A stretch of DNA of 64,000 nucleotides from Buchnera aphidicola (Kaburagia rhusicola ensigallis) (GCA_039830025.1 CP140040.1:396001-460000), one strand, 5' to 3'. Shown: positions 33,221 to 45,575, counted from the stretch's first letter. Notes: a model not told the origin generated them from the letters alone. A program made the numbers and translations.

Positions 33221-33345
33221 TCAAATGGACACCAACTAAAAAATTGACATATAATATTATTTGCATCAACACTAAACATATACAAAATTTATTATTGAGA
33301 GCATGTAGAACTAAAAGAGATAGTAACTATTGATACTATATTATA

Positions 33346-33933
33346 TTAATAATTCCACGTCCATAATTTATTAGGTGTTAAAACTGCAGGTAAAGAAAAT
33401 TCCCAAGGAAGAGGAACAATTTTATCAACTAATTGAAAATTGTAGGCTAATCCAATGGGGAAAAAACCTTTTTGTTTCCAATTACTTAAAATTTTGTCAT
33501 AAAATCCTCCACCCATTCCTAAACGATAACCAAATTTATCAAAAGTCACTAGTGGAACAAAAATTACGTCCATGTCATTACAAGATAAAACCATATCTTT
33601 ATGTAAAATTGGTTCAAAAATATTAAATGCATTTAATTTTAAACAAGTATTAGGAAAATATTGAGAAAATAATAATTTTTTATCCAAAATTGAGTCAATA
33701 ATGGGCAAAAAAACATTATATTTTTTTTTCCATAATTTTAAAATTAATACGTGAGTATCAATTTCTCCATCAAAAGAAAAAAAAATAGCGACATTTTTAG
33801 CAACACGTAAATATTCGCAATAAAAAGCTAAATGAGAAATGTTTATAGATGAAACTATTTTTTCTTTCAATTTCACTGTTTTTCTCAATTTTCTAAAATA
33901 CTCTCTTTGAATATTACGACTTATAAATAGCAT
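33346..33933 (-). CDS. fau: 5-formyltetrahydrofolate cyclo-ligase
   Basis: The enzyme (YgfA) returns 5-formyl-THF to the one-carbon pool as 5,10-methenyl-THF using ATP. The 195 residues include the family motif VPLVTFDKFGYRLGMGGGFYDKIL near 126-149 and FFSFDGEIDTH earlier. It follows zapA by 66 nt on the minus strand. In E. coli the 6S RNA gene lies between these two; here there is no room for it. Confidence 0.93.
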   Translation of the reverse strand: MLFISRNIQREYFRKLRKTVKLKEKIVSSINISHLAFYCEYLRVAKNVAIFFSFDGEIDTHVLILKLWKKKYNVFLPIIDSILDKKLLFSQYFPNTCLKLNAFNIFEPILHKDMVLSCNDMDVIFVPLVTFDKFGYRLGMGGGFYDKILSNWKQKGFFPIGLAYNFQLVDKIVPLPWEFSLPAVLTPNKLWTWNY

Positions 33934-33999
33934 AAAATAACATCACAAAAAATGAAAAAATGATTATACATCTATAAAAATTAATACATAATAATTATA

Positions 34000-34284
34000 C
34001 TAAACTTTAATTATCTTCAATTTATTTAAATGCGAGATAATTTTTTTGGATCTTAAAATAATTTCTTTTATTTTTGATTTTTCATGCTCTAATTCATAAG
34101 ATACATTTAACGCTGTTACAAACACTAAATGCTCTGTATTAGATACTCCAGTTTTAATCTTTAAATTCTGTAATTTTTTATTCAAACTATTAACTGCATT
34201 ATATAAGTCATTTTTCAGCTCATTAGGGCAATTAACTTTTAATAATTGACCAAAAAGCTTGACTTCTATACATTGAACTGGCAT
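34000..34284 (-). CDS. zapA: Cell division protein ZapA
   Basis: ZapA crosslinks FtsZ filaments at the division ring. The 94 residues match the E. coli N-terminal domain and part of the coiled coil: KLFGQLLKVNCP, LNKKLQNLKIKTGVSNTEHLVFVTALNVSYEL. The C-terminal coiled coil is about 15 residues shorter. ATG 34284 (MPVQCIEVKLFG) is preferred over TTG 34302 because it matches the family start. Its presence with ftsB shows some division machinery remains. Confidence 0.92.
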   Translation of the reverse strand: MPVQCIEVKLFGQLLKVNCPNELKNDLYNAVNSLNKKLQNLKIKTGVSNTEHLVFVTALNVSYELEHEKSKIKEIILRSKKIISHLNKLKIIKV

Positions 34285-34616
34285 TTTATTTATACTATCC
34301 AATATAAACCAATTAAATTATTTTAATAACATATTTAACGTTATTAATGAAAAAGACAACATTTGTAACATAGTATATATAAATTATTTAAATATCCACA
34401 AAATAATTATAATACATGCATAAGCATAAGTATTTACATCAATATGCAAGATTTTTTATACAACAATTTTAAAACTAAAAAAGAAAACATAAAATCTTAA
34501 TTCACTAAAAATATATTTTTAAAAATGTTTTATTAATCTTAAAGTTTATACATATCTTCCGCACATTGGCTGATTTAAAAAACCTGTAAAAACAAACACA
34601 TTATATAAAATATATT
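34285..34616. other. zapA-rpiA spacer
   Basis: 332 bases between two minus-strand genes; AT-rich, no frame, no RNA gene and no strong hairpin seen. The promoter of zapA-fau should lie here. Confidence 0.4.
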
Positions 34617-35276
34617 TTATTTTTTCATAACTGTTATACCTGATTGTTTGCTAATTAAAGCAATATCTGCTGTGCGAGTTGCAAATAATCCTACACTCAC
34701 TACTCCAGGTAAAGAATTAATTTTATGTTCTATTTTAATTGGGTCTAATATTTTGAAATCATAAACATCAACAATGATGTTCCCATTATCTGTAATAACA
34801 TTGTGCCTAATTTTTGGTATGCCTCCTAATTTTATCAATTTATCTAGTATATAAGAAATAGACATAGGTATAATTTCAATAGGCAACGGGAATTTTCCTA
34901 ATACTTTCACTAATTTTGATTCATCTACAATGCAAATAAAAGTTTTTGCCGCAGAAGCCAAAATTTTTTCTCTAGTTAAAGCAGCACCTCCTCCTTTTAT
35001 CATTTGTAATTTAAAATTTATCTCGTCTGCACTGTCTATATATAACATTAATGATTTAATATCACTTAAATTATACACAGGAATTCCATGTTTTTTCAAA
35101 AATAATGTAGAAGAACTAGAACTAGACACCACTCCATGAACTAAATTTTTAGTATAACTTAGTGCTTCAATGAAATGAAATACAGTTGAACCTGTTCCAA
35201 CACCAATTACTGAACCGGGATAAATATAGTCCAAAACAGCCTTTGCAACAGATTTTTTTAATTCTTCAGAATCCAT
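34617..35276 (-). CDS. rpiA: Ribose-5-phosphate isomerase A
   Basis: RpiA interconverts ribose-5-phosphate and ribulose-5-phosphate in the pentose phosphate pathway. It has 219 residues, equal to E. coli. VGVGTGSTVFHFI, the active-site YIDSADEIN (catalytic Asp) and MIKGGGAALTREKI are intact. It lies between zapA and the tRNA cluster. Confidence 0.97.
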   Translation of the reverse strand: MDSEELKKSVAKAVLDYIYPGSVIGVGTGSTVFHFIEALSYTKNLVHGVVSSSSSSTLFLKKHGIPVYNLSDIKSLMLYIDSADEINFKLQMIKGGGAALTREKILASAAKTFICIVDESKLVKVLGKFPLPIEIIPMSISYILDKLIKLGGIPKIRHNVITDNGNIIVDVYDFKILDPIKIEHKINSLPGVVSVGLFATRTADIALISKQSGITVMKK

Positions 35277-35462
35277 AAAATAAAACCTATACTAAATTTT
35301 ATTATGTATAACAATTAAATTTATTTTAAATTTTATTATTATATAATTTAACTCAAAATATATTTAAATAAATAGACAAAAAAGAATGTTATTTGATTTT
35401 TTAGATAAGAATTATACTATTTTAATTTAAATTTTACTTTTACTTTTTATAGCCAAGTATTG

Positions 35463-35533
35463 CTGGGGTACCTGGATTTGAACCAGGGATGCCGGTATCA
35501 AAAACCGGTGCCTTTCCACTTGGCTATACCCCA
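35463..35533 (-). tRNA. glnU: tRNA-Gln (anticodon TTG)
   Basis: Minus strand, TGGGGTA pairs with TACCCCA, discriminator G; the anticodon loop TTTTGAT gives TTG. It follows E. coli glnU closely but has a 4-nt variable loop (CATC) where E. coli has 5. CCA is not encoded. It is third in the Met-Leu-Gln cluster. Confidence 0.96.
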
Positions 35534-35558
35534 AAATAATTATTTAAAATATTGTATG

Positions 35559-35640
35559 TGCGGAAGGCGAGACTCGAACTCGCAAACCTAATGGTGCCAG
35601 AACCTAAATCTGGTGCGTATACCAATTTCGCCACTTCCAC
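35559..35640 (-). tRNA. leuW: tRNA-Leu (anticodon TAG)
   Basis: An 82-nt class II tRNA on the minus strand. GTGGAAG pairs with CTTCCGC, including a T2-G71 wobble; discriminator A; the anticodon loop TTTAGGT gives TAG, and the T-loop is GTTCGAGTC. It matches E. coli leuW. CCA is not encoded. Confidence 0.96.
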
Positions 35641-35672
35641 ACTCTAAAATTTTAATTTTTAAATTTCAAAAG

Positions 35673-35746
35673 TAGCTACGACAGGAATTGAACCTGTGAC
35701 CTCAGCGTTATGAGTGCTGTGCTCTATCCAACTGAGCTACGTAGCC
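35673..35746 (-). tRNA. metT: tRNA-Met, elongator (anticodon CAT)
   Basis: A 74-nt cloverleaf starting GGCTACG and ending CGTAGCT plus A. The G1-U72 pair and the elongator-type D and T arms distinguish it from initiator tRNA; the loop CTCATAA gives CAT. The last anticodon-stem pair is A31-C39, a mismatch. The order metT-leuW-glnU is that of E. coli. Alternatives with CAT (Ile2, fMet) fit less well by sequence. Confidence 0.93.
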
Positions 35747-35950
35747 GGAAATATAAAATTATTTTATACTTTAAATTATGCTGTGTTATACTAATAATGT
35801 CAACAATGATTTTTAAAAAGATATAACTATAAAAACGATCTTTGTAAAACTATTTATACCATAGTACCAAAATTATCTATTAACTAGTTATTTGTTTTTA
35901 TTTTTTTAATTTCTCTTTGTTACTTTAGATAAATATCTACAGGAAATAAA

Positions 35951-37618
35951 ATGAATAATCAAAATAAAAAAATACATAATTTCATTCAAAAAATAATTTA
36001 TCATGATTTAAAAAAAAACAAAGTAAAAAATATTAAAACACGTTTTCCTCCTGAACCTAATGGTTACTTGCATATTGGCCATGCGAAATCTATATTTTTA
36101 AATTTTTATTTAGCTAAACAATTTAAAGGAACATTTAATCTTCGTTTTGATGATACTAATCCTAGAAAAGAAAACGTTCACTACATCAATAGAATCGTTG
36201 AAGATATAAAATGGTTAGAATGTAAATGGGATAACAACATATTTTATGCATCTTCTTACTTTAAAATAATTTACCAATATGCTAAAGAATTAATTATGAA
36301 AGGATTAGCTTACGTTGATCAATTGAATAAAGAAGAAATACGCAAATATAGGGGAACATTAACTTCACCTGGAATCAATAGTCCATATCGAACGCGCACT
36401 ATTAAAGAAAATTTATCATTATTTAAAAAAATGAAACATGGACATTTTTTTGAAGGAAATGCATGTTTGAGAGCAAAAATAGATATGAGATCACCTTCAA
36501 TGATCATGAGAGATCCTGTATTATATCGAATTTTATTTTCAAAACATCACCAAACTCAAACAAAATGGTGCATATATCCAACATATGATTTTGCTCATTG
36601 TATTTCCGATTCTATAGAAAAAATAACACATTCTATATGCACGTTAGAATTTCAAGACAATCGACAATTATACGAATGGATATTAAATAATATTAGTGTT
36701 ACTCATTATCCTCACCAATATGAATTTTCTAGATTAAAATTAGAATACTCTGTATTATCTAAAAGAAAACTACAACTCTTGATAACTAATAACATCGTGA
36801 CTGGATGGGATGATCCCAGAATGCCAACAATTTCTGGATTAAAACGAAGAGGATATACATCCTCTTCTATACGCGAATTTTGCGAAAAAATTGGAGTTAC
36901 AAAACAAGAGAATATCATAGAATTATCGCTATTAGAATCTTGTATTCGAAATGAACTAAATATAAATACTATTCGTTATATGGCAGTTATTAACCCAATA
37001 AAAATATATATTTGCAATTTATCTGACGATTATACAGAAATATTAACGATTCCAAACCACCCTAATATTAATACTATGGGAACACACAAATCTATTTTTA
37101 GCAATAAAATATATATAGATCGTTTTGATTTTCAAGAAAATAACACTATACCAAATAAAAAATTAACTATAGGGAACGAAATTAGATTACGTCATGCTTA
37201 TACTATTTGTGCAAAAAAAATAATCAAAGATACTGATAACAACATAATTAAAATTATTTGTACATACGACAAAAACACATTAGGAAAAAATCCTATTCAT
37301 AAAAAAGTATCAGGAGTAATCCATTGGATTTCTGAAAAAAATGCATTACCAGCTCAATTTAATTTATATGAAAAACTATTTTTACTCAAAGATCCTGAAA
37401 CACAAATAGATTTCTTAAAGTACATTAACAGAAATTCATTAATTATTAAAACAGGATTTGTAGAATCTGATATTCTGCATAATATTTCTGAAAATAGATA
37501 TCAGTTTGAAAGAGAAGGATATTTTTATCTTGATAAAAATTGTTCTATTAAAAACAACTTAATATTTAACAGGATAGTAAAATTAAAAGATAATATAAAA
37601 AAAAATATTAACAAATAA
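35951..37618 (+). CDS. glnS: Glutaminyl-tRNA synthetase
   Basis: GlnS charges tRNA-Gln directly, so no Glu-tRNA amidotransferase is needed for Gln. The 555 residues (E. coli 554) contain the class I motifs PPEPNGYLHIGHAKS (HIGH) and VLSKRKLQ (KMSKS type). RFDDTNP and the C-terminal beta-barrels for anticodon reading are present. It is divergent from the tRNA cluster, which includes its own substrate tRNA-Gln about 420 nt away. Confidence 0.98.
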   Translation: MNNQNKKIHNFIQKIIYHDLKKNKVKNIKTRFPPEPNGYLHIGHAKSIFLNFYLAKQFKGTFNLRFDDTNPRKENVHYINRIVEDIKWLECKWDNNIFYASSYFKIIYQYAKELIMKGLAYVDQLNKEEIRKYRGTLTSPGINSPYRTRTIKENLSLFKKMKHGHFFEGNACLRAKIDMRSPSMIMRDPVLYRILFSKHHQTQTKWCIYPTYDFAHCISDSIEKITHSICTLEFQDNRQLYEWILNNISVTHYPHQYEFSRLKLEYSVLSKRKLQLLITNNIVTGWDDPRMPTISGLKRRGYTSSSIREFCEKIGVTKQENIIELSLLESCIRNELNINTIRYMAVINPIKIYICNLSDDYTEILTIPNHPNINTMGTHKSIFSNKIYIDRFDFQENNTIPNKKLTIGNEIRLRHAYTICAKKIIKDTDNNIIKIICTYDKNTLGKNPIHKKVSGVIHWISEKNALPAQFNLYEKLFLLKDPETQIDFLKYINRNSLIIKTGFVESDILHNISENRYQFEREGYFYLDKNCSIKNNLIFNRIVKLKDNIKKNINK

Positions 37619-39617
<1,999 letters not shown>

Positions 39618-39679
39618 ATATGAAATCTATTCATACATATTTACGTAAAAGATGCTTATTTACAAGGAACAATTTATTT

Positions 39680-40936
39680 ATGTCTAAAATTAAAAAAATA
39701 ATTGCTAGAGAAATAATAGATTCTAGAGGATATCCAACTGTTGAATCTGAAGTTCATTTAGAAGGAGGATTTGTTGGATTAGCATCATCACCGTCTGGAT
39801 CTTCTACTGGTTCTAAGGAAGCATTAGAACTACGCGATAATGATGCATCAAGATTTTTCGGGAAAGGAGTAACCAAATCTGTTCAACTAATTAACAGCAT
39901 TATTTCTAAACAATTAAAAAACAAAAACGCCGATGATCAAGAAACTATCGATAACATTTTGATTCAGCTAGATGGAACTAAAAACAAATCTAAATTAGGA
40001 TCAAACACTATTCTTTCTGTTTCGTTAGCAATAGCAAAAGCTGCATCAAAATATAAAGGTATACCTTTATACCAACATATTTCTGAATTAAATAATACTC
40101 CAGGAAAATTTTCTATACCTATTCCCATGATAAATATCATAAATGGAGGAAAACACGCAAATAATAACATAGATATACAAGAATTTATGATACAACCCAT
40201 TAATACTAGTAACATAAAAGAAGCTATTCAAATAGGATCGGAAATATTTCATACATTGGGAATTATTTTAAAACAAAAAAAATTAAGCACATCTGTTGGA
40301 GATGAAGGTGGTTATGCTCCTAATTTAAACTCTAATGAATCAGTGCTTACAATTATTCAAGAAGCTATTAAAAAATCTGGATACATATTAGAAAAAAATG
40401 TTACTATTGCTTTAGATTGTGCAGCTTCTGAACTTTACAACAAGCATACAAAAAAATATATGTTGCATGGAGAAAAAAAACAATTTACATCACAAGAATT
40501 TACCCATTATTTAGAAGACCTAGTTAAAAAATATCCTATTACTTCTATAGAAGATGGACAAGATGAATCAGATTGGGATGGATTCCTATATCAAACAGAA
40601 AGATTGGGAAAAAAAATTCAATTAGTAGGTGATGATTTATTTGTAACTAATACTCAATTACTAAAAAAAGGCATAAAAAAAGGTATAGCTAATTCTATTT
40701 TAATCAAACCAAACCAAATTGGAACTTTAAGCGAAACATTGAAAGCTATACAAATGGCAAACAAAGCAAATTATACTGTAATTATTTCACATCGTTCAGG
40801 AGAAACAGAAGACACTTTTATATCTGATTTGTCTGTAGGAATCGCTGCTAAAAAAATAAAAGCTGGTTCTATGAGTAGGTCAGAACGCACATCTAAATAC
40901 AATCAACTAATAAGAATAGAAGAAAATTTAAAATAA
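39680..40936 (+). CDS. eno: Enolase
   Basis: Enolase converts 2-phosphoglycerate to PEP and binds RNase E in the E. coli degradosome. The 418 residues keep the substrate loop SGSSTGS, the metal ligands ([23 protein letters not shown]), the catalytic Lys in ILIKPNQIG and SHRSGETED. The protein stops about 14 residues short of E. coli, just after [11 protein letters not shown], so only the tail is missing. ATG 39680 has AAGGA upstream and matches MSKIKKI; a 20-codon extension to 39620 is rejected. It follows pyrG as in E. coli. Confidence 0.97.
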   Translation: MSKIKKIIAREIIDSRGYPTVESEVHLEGGFVGLASSPSGSSTGSKEALELRDNDASRFFGKGVTKSVQLINSIISKQLKNKNADDQETIDNILIQLDGTKNKSKLGSNTILSVSLAIAKAASKYKGIPLYQHISELNNTPGKFSIPIPMINIINGGKHANNNIDIQEFMIQPINTSNIKEAIQIGSEIFHTLGIILKQKKLSTSVGDEGGYAPNLNSNESVLTIIQEAIKKSGYILEKNVTIALDCAASELYNKHTKKYMLHGEKKQFTSQEFTHYLEDLVKKYPITSIEDGQDESDWDGFLYQTERLGKKIQLVGDDLFVTNTQLLKKGIKKGIANSILIKPNQIGTLSETLKAIQMANKANYTVIISHRSGETEDTFISDLSVGIAAKKIKAGSMSRSERTSKYNQLIRIEENLK

Positions 40937-40990
40937 AAAAAATTATTTATTAAAAAATATTTTTGTATATTTGTAATTAAATACTTTTAA

Positions 40991-41040
40991 CAAATAGCAG
41001 AATTAATGTATATTAAACATTAACTAAAACCTGCTATTTG
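40991..41040 (+). terminator. Terminator of eno
   Basis: CAAATAGCAG (40991-41000) pairs with CTGCTATTTG (41031-41040); within the loop TTAATGT (41003-41009) pairs with ACATTAA (41017-41023), making a two-tier hairpin 54 nt after the stop. Confidence 0.7.
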
Positions 41041-41470
41041 TAAAATACTAATAAAAACAGAGTTTAGTATAGAGATAAATAATTCAATGAAATTGCATGC
41101 AATGCAAAATATAAACTAATTTATTTTTAATGTATAACATTATAAATTCTGTATTTAAACTAGGTTATTCCAAAAATCCTACATTATTTACATATTAAAA
41201 TTGTATTTTATCAAAACGACTATAATATAAGCACATAAAATTCAAAAGTCATATTACACATCGAATAATTATTAAGTCACTATTTTAATACGCTTATTTT
41301 TAAGAAAATCAATTCTTTAAAAAAAATTTCTATAATAAATTATAGTTTCAACATAAAACATTTATTTGTCTACTATAACAATTTTAAAATAAATACTTTA
41401 TCAAAACTTTTTACCAAACAACTCAAACAAATACGATTTCATATTTTTAATATAATCTTTTTAAATTTTC

Positions 41471-41501
41471 AAAATAAAATTATTTTAAATAATTTTATTT
41501 T
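41471..41501. repeat. A/T-only inverted repeat, 15-bp arms
   Basis: 41471-41485 is the exact reverse complement of 41487-41501 with one base between. It is made only of A and T, so chance or a weak terminator for ispF (147 nt away) are both possible. Confidence 0.45.
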
Positions 41502-41648
41502 TCGAATATTCGCTAAAAATAAATTTAAATAACATACCAAAATAAATAATATGTAGTCAAATTGACTGACTATACATAAAATACATACTTAAAAGAAATT
41601 TTCTTTAAAAAATAATTAAAATCATTATTTTCAATATGTTTATAAATG

Positions 41649-42137
41649 TTAAATTATATCCGATTTAAAATTATCCAACATAACAATCGATTCACACGCT
41701 ATTCCTTCATTTCGCCCAATAAAACCTAATTTTTCAGTAGTAGTAAATTTAACGCTAACATTGTCTACTAAACACGTAAGATCTCTAGAAATATTATCTC
41801 TCATTTTATTTCTATAAATTAACATTTTCGGAAGTTGCGCAATAACTGTTATATCAATGTTAGACAAAACGTATCCTTTTTTCGTAATTTCTTTCCATGT
41901 TTTCCTCAATAATATGCGACTATCAATATTTTTATATTTTTGATCAGTATTAGAAAATACTGAACCAATATCTCCCATAGCAGTAGCTCCCATTAATGCG
42001 TCAATGACGGTATGTACTAAAACATCACCGTCAGAATGAGCTGTCAAACCATGTATATAAGGTATAATCACTCCTCCAATAATCAAAGGTTTTATGCTAC
42101 CAAATGCATGCACATCAAAACCATGTCCGATTTTCAT
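41649..42137 (-). CDS. ispF: 2-C-methyl-D-erythritol 2,4-cyclodiphosphate synthase
   Basis: IspF cyclises CDP-ME 2-phosphate with loss of CMP in the MEP isoprenoid pathway. The 162 residues start [13 protein letters not shown] with the zinc ligands Asp8 and His10; the third ligand is His42 in [33 protein letters not shown] is the conserved C-terminal region. It lies 12 nt downstream of ispD, the preceding-but-one step in the pathway. Confidence 0.97.
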   Translation of the reverse strand: MKIGHGFDVHAFGSIKPLIIGGVIIPYIHGLTAHSDGDVLVHTVIDALMGATAMGDIGSVFSNTDQKYKNIDSRILLRKTWKEITKKGYVLSNIDITVIAQLPKMLIYRNKMRDNISRDLTCLVDNVSVKFTTTEKLGFIGRNEGIACESIVMLDNFKSDII

Positions 42138-42149
42138 AAACTCATTCTC

Positions 42150-42884
42150 TTATAACATTTGCGTTTTTAAATAACAACGAACAAAAGAAATATCTTCTGG
42201 ATAAGTAATTTTTATATTGCTATCTCTACCTCTTACTAATTTTGGATGATATCCGCAATATTCCATAGCTGATGCTTCATCAGTTATATTTATTCCTTCT
42301 TTTATAGCTTTTTTTAAACAAAATAACAAAAGTTTCGTAGGAAAACATTGAGGAGTTAACGCATTCCACAATTGGTATCGATTTATAGTTCCAAAAATAT
42401 CAATATGATTCATACTATATTTAATAGTATTATTTACCGGTGTAGCTAATATACCCCCTATAGCACTTGTATCAACTAAAGATATAATTTTATTTAAATC
42501 GTGTAAACTTAAACAAGGTCTTACAGCATCATGAATTATTACCCATTTAGCATCATGAACTACCAATAAACCAGCTAATACAGAATGTACACGAAGTTCT
42601 CCCCCAAAAACAAAATAAACTCGCGGATGAAAAGAAACAGATAATTTATGAAAAAAAACATCTTTTTTATTTAAAATAACTATGATTCTTTTAATATTAT
42701 TATGTACCAAAAAAAATTTTATACTATGTTCAAGAACAGTATACCCTTTAATTTTTATATATTGTTTAGGCTTATTTAACAACATTCTACTACCAATTCC
42801 AGCTGCAGGAATAATAGCTACAATGTTAGAATGAAAAGTACCAATATTATTCATAAAATCATTTACAAATCTTTTATAATGCAT
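42150..42884 (-). CDS. ispD: 2-C-methyl-D-erythritol 4-phosphate cytidylyltransferase
   Basis: IspD activates MEP with CTP. The 244 residues contain IPAAGIGSRM with the nucleotide-binding loop, KPKQYIKI, IHDAVRPC and NALTPQCFP. It has about 15 more N-terminal residues than E. coli. The ATG at 42884 shares a base with the ftsB stop (TAATG), implying coupled translation; ATG 42854 is a possible internal start. Confidence 0.96.
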   Translation of the reverse strand: MHYKRFVNDFMNNIGTFHSNIVAIIPAAGIGSRMLLNKPKQYIKIKGYTVLEHSIKFFLVHNNIKRIIVILNKKDVFFHKLSVSFHPRVYFVFGGELRVHSVLAGLLVVHDAKWVIIHDAVRPCLSLHDLNKIISLVDTSAIGGILATPVNNTIKYSMNHIDIFGTINRYQLWNALTPQCFPTKLLLFCLKKAIKEGINITDEASAMEYCGYHPKLVRGRDSNIKITYPEDISFVRCYLKTQML

Positions 42885-43177
42885 TATTTAATATCATCAA
42901 AATTATGATTAATTATAATTCTATAAAAGGTTTCACCATTTTTTATCATACCCAAATTACTTCTTGCATATTCTTCGACTAACTCATTATTCATATTCCA
43001 AAGCTGTATTTCAGAAAACAATTTTACATTTCGTTCTGTAAGATAAAAAATATCTAATTTTTTTTGTAAAATTTTTTTTCTCAATTTCATATATTCGTAC
43101 AAACCATCTTGTCCTACAAAAAAATTTATTTGCAATAATAATAATAATGCCAATAGTCCTATCTTAATTAATATCAT
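42884..43177 (-). CDS. ftsB: Cell division protein FtsB
   Basis: FtsB forms the FtsQBL divisome complex in the inner membrane. The 97 residues have one N-terminal membrane helix (about 4-20), a short coiled coil with RKKILQKKLDIF, and the conserved C-terminal LGMIKNGETFYR. It is first in the ftsB-ispD-ispF operon, the E. coli order; cysC, which lies upstream in relatives, is missing. Confidence 0.93.
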   Translation of the reverse strand: MILIKIGLLALLLLLQINFFVGQDGLYEYMKLRKKILQKKLDIFYLTERNVKLFSEIQLWNMNNELVEEYARSNLGMIKNGETFYRIIINHNFDDIK

Positions 43178-44596
43178 ATATATACTCTAAATTTATTACT
43201 AATTATATAACTATCAATAACTAATAAACTAAAATAGTTAATGTAATGTTATTTAGTAATCCAATTTAATAAGCTAAGTCCTTAATTAACGTTTGTACTG
43301 AAATTTATTTATCCATGTGAAATACAAGATTTTCTACATTTTATATATATTACATACATTATAATGATACATATATATAAAATATCATATGTCTACTAAA
43401 ATAATAATAAATGAAATCTAAAATCATCAATTATAAAACATATTAATTGTTTCTTAAAAGACAAGATATTTTTCTAAACATATAAACACAAATAAACATT
43501 TCAAATTATTACTATATAATATAATAATCATGTTTCATATAGTGTTTTGTTTTAAAATATGTTAGATTGTCAATCTAATCTTATTAAAGTTAAAAAACAA
43601 TATTTTTATTATATATAAATTTCTTTTCATGCCAATTCAATAATTTTTATATATAACACATAACGTTCTTTACATTTTTAATATAACAAAAAAAATAAAT
43701 TCAATTGACAGTTGAAAATATTTTTTTATTTTATAAAAAGTAATTTATTTCAACCGAATTCTATACTACTTATTTACGCTTAAAATACAAACTATTAAAA
43801 TATCATTAATGTTTATTAATTCATATTTATAAGTTATGCAATATACCTTGCATGTTTAATTTATCTAGTATTTATCATTTTTTAATTAACTTAATGAACT
43901 CATTTTAAATACATATCAAGAAATAACACCCCCTAATTTATACTAACGTTAAAAAAATAACGTTAACGAAATAAAATAAAACTAACTTATTGCATATGAT
44001 TACTACATAACCAATAAACTAATCATTATAATATTTTCAAAACAATAAAAATTTTAATTAACATATTTTCTAAAAATTACTCTACTATCAATAAACATAT
44101 GAAAAAATTGTATTAAAATATTACTAATAACTATACAAACACTACACAATTTCTTACTATTTATTTATTTAAAAATGTTTATATAATTCAAATATAAACT
44201 TAATACAAAAATATTTCCTATTTTTATAAATATTACAGAACCTTTTATAAGTGTTAGTGTATAAATTAAAAATCAGATATAAATAATATTGTAAAATTGT
44301 ATAAATTATATTTTTTAATATTGTATTTTTACTTATAAAATAAAAACAACATTGTATTTTTCAGTTAATACCCTAAAAAATAAAAATAAGATATATTAAA
44401 CCACAATAAAAAATTTATTTTTTTAAAAACTATACTTTTTATTTTTTTTATCTAACTAAAAATTAATTTAGTAATACGTAATTCATGTTAACACCTTATA
44501 AAACATTTAAAATATAATACAAAATTATACAAATATCAGAAAAATAAAATAAAAAATATTACATACATTATTAAAAATATAAAAAATTTTATTTAA
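43178..44596. other. 1.4-kb gene desert upstream of ftsB
   Basis: No open frame of credible composition on either strand; poly(A/T) tracts dominate. Small dyads occur at 43562-43578 (TTAGATTG-T-CAATCTAA) and 43944-43965. Related symbionts carry sulfate-assimilation (cys) genes between ftsB and mutS; no CysC/CysN/CysD motif such as GLSGSGKST was recognisable. The ftsB promoter must lie at its left end. Confidence 0.55.
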
Positions 44597-45575
44597 ATAC
44601 TTGATAATTCATTAAATTTTCTTTTAGCTACTCCACAAAGTAACTGAAAATAGAAATTTAACTAATAAAATAACAAACAATAGCATAATTTTTATAATAA
44701 AATTTTTCTTTTAAAGAATATATAAAAGAAATTTTTTCATTATATTCTATCAAATAAAAATATAAATTCTTTACATGTTTTTTTAAAATTATTTTTTTAA
44801 GTTAGCAAATGTACAATAATGAATAGAAAATAACATCGTAGATTTAAGTGTATCAATCAAACAATCCATATTTAAAATCCAAGTTAAAGATAACTTATCA
44901 TGTATCGACATTCCTCTAAAAAATCTTATTAATAAAAAAAAATTAAACTATTTTGATTAGAATTTTTTAAAAATATTAGAAATTTCTATCATTTTCATAA
45001 TCAGAATTTATTATCTATTAGTTACATCATTCTACTAAACTAATACGAGTAAAATTTTATCACAATACTAATTTTAATGTGCTAGTATGGATAAACTATC
45101 TTATCCATATTACATTAATACCAATTAAAACATGCATGTAACTCTTCCAAACTACACACTAGGACAAACATAATTTAATACACAAAATTTCGTTCAGATA
45201 AATTAGAAAAACGCAATAACATATTTGAGCAAAAAATCTTGTTATATACAATTTTAAATAATTCTATACCTAATTTTTTCACTCTCGCACTGCTGGCGAT
45301 TTTAGATCATCGTACACTCTTTTTTAATCATTCTCTATTTATACAATTCGCTCTAAATCTTTTATTTTTTTCATACTAATTTAAGTAAAAATGGACATTT
45401 TAATGAATTATCTGGAATACTAGACATCGGAACTTTTAATCCTAAATATTATCCTTTTTATACAAATCATATTTAAAAGACCATAACACTCTATTTTTAT
45501 TCATAACTTTACTCGCGCACAAACAAATAATAAACACGTATGATTAACATCAAAGTTACATTATTACTTTTTCTA
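44597..45575 (-). pseudogene. mutS: Decayed mutS (DNA mismatch repair ATPase)
   Basis: Reading the minus strand across stops gives MutS pieces in the correct order. VPMSSIPDNSLKCPFLLKLV (45433-45374) matches IPMAGIPYHAVENYLAKLV of the mismatch-binding domain; KDLERIV (45362-45342) matches GDLERIL; LGIELFKIVYNKIF (45273-45232) is core. Then come a Walker A remnant FGRVTCM (45151-45131), the DRIFTR...VEMTETAN region (45061 to about 44972), and RGMSIHDKLSLTW to FSIHY (44917-44801) against RGTSTYDGLSLAW and FATHY. EYNEKISFIYSLK (from 44747) matches EHGDTIAFMHSVQ near the C-terminus. At least two large internal deletions and many stops exist. The 5' limit is approximate. Confidence 0.9.

Larger units (their letters stand above)
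40937..41648. other. Gene-free region between converging eno and ispF
   Basis: 712 bases with no credible frame on either strand. It contains the eno terminator (40991-41040) and an A/T-only palindrome (41471-41501). I compared both strands by eye with genes that adjoin eno or ispF in E. coli (queE, truD, surE) and saw no relic. Confidence 0.6.

Noticed and set aside
41471-41501. A/T-only palindrome considered as an origin or protein-binding site.
   Set aside because: Such dyads arise easily in sequence this AT-rich, and no DnaA boxes or repeats lie around it.
43178-44596. Relics of cysD, cysN or cysC.
   Set aside because: No P-loop or other conserved segment could be read on either strand.
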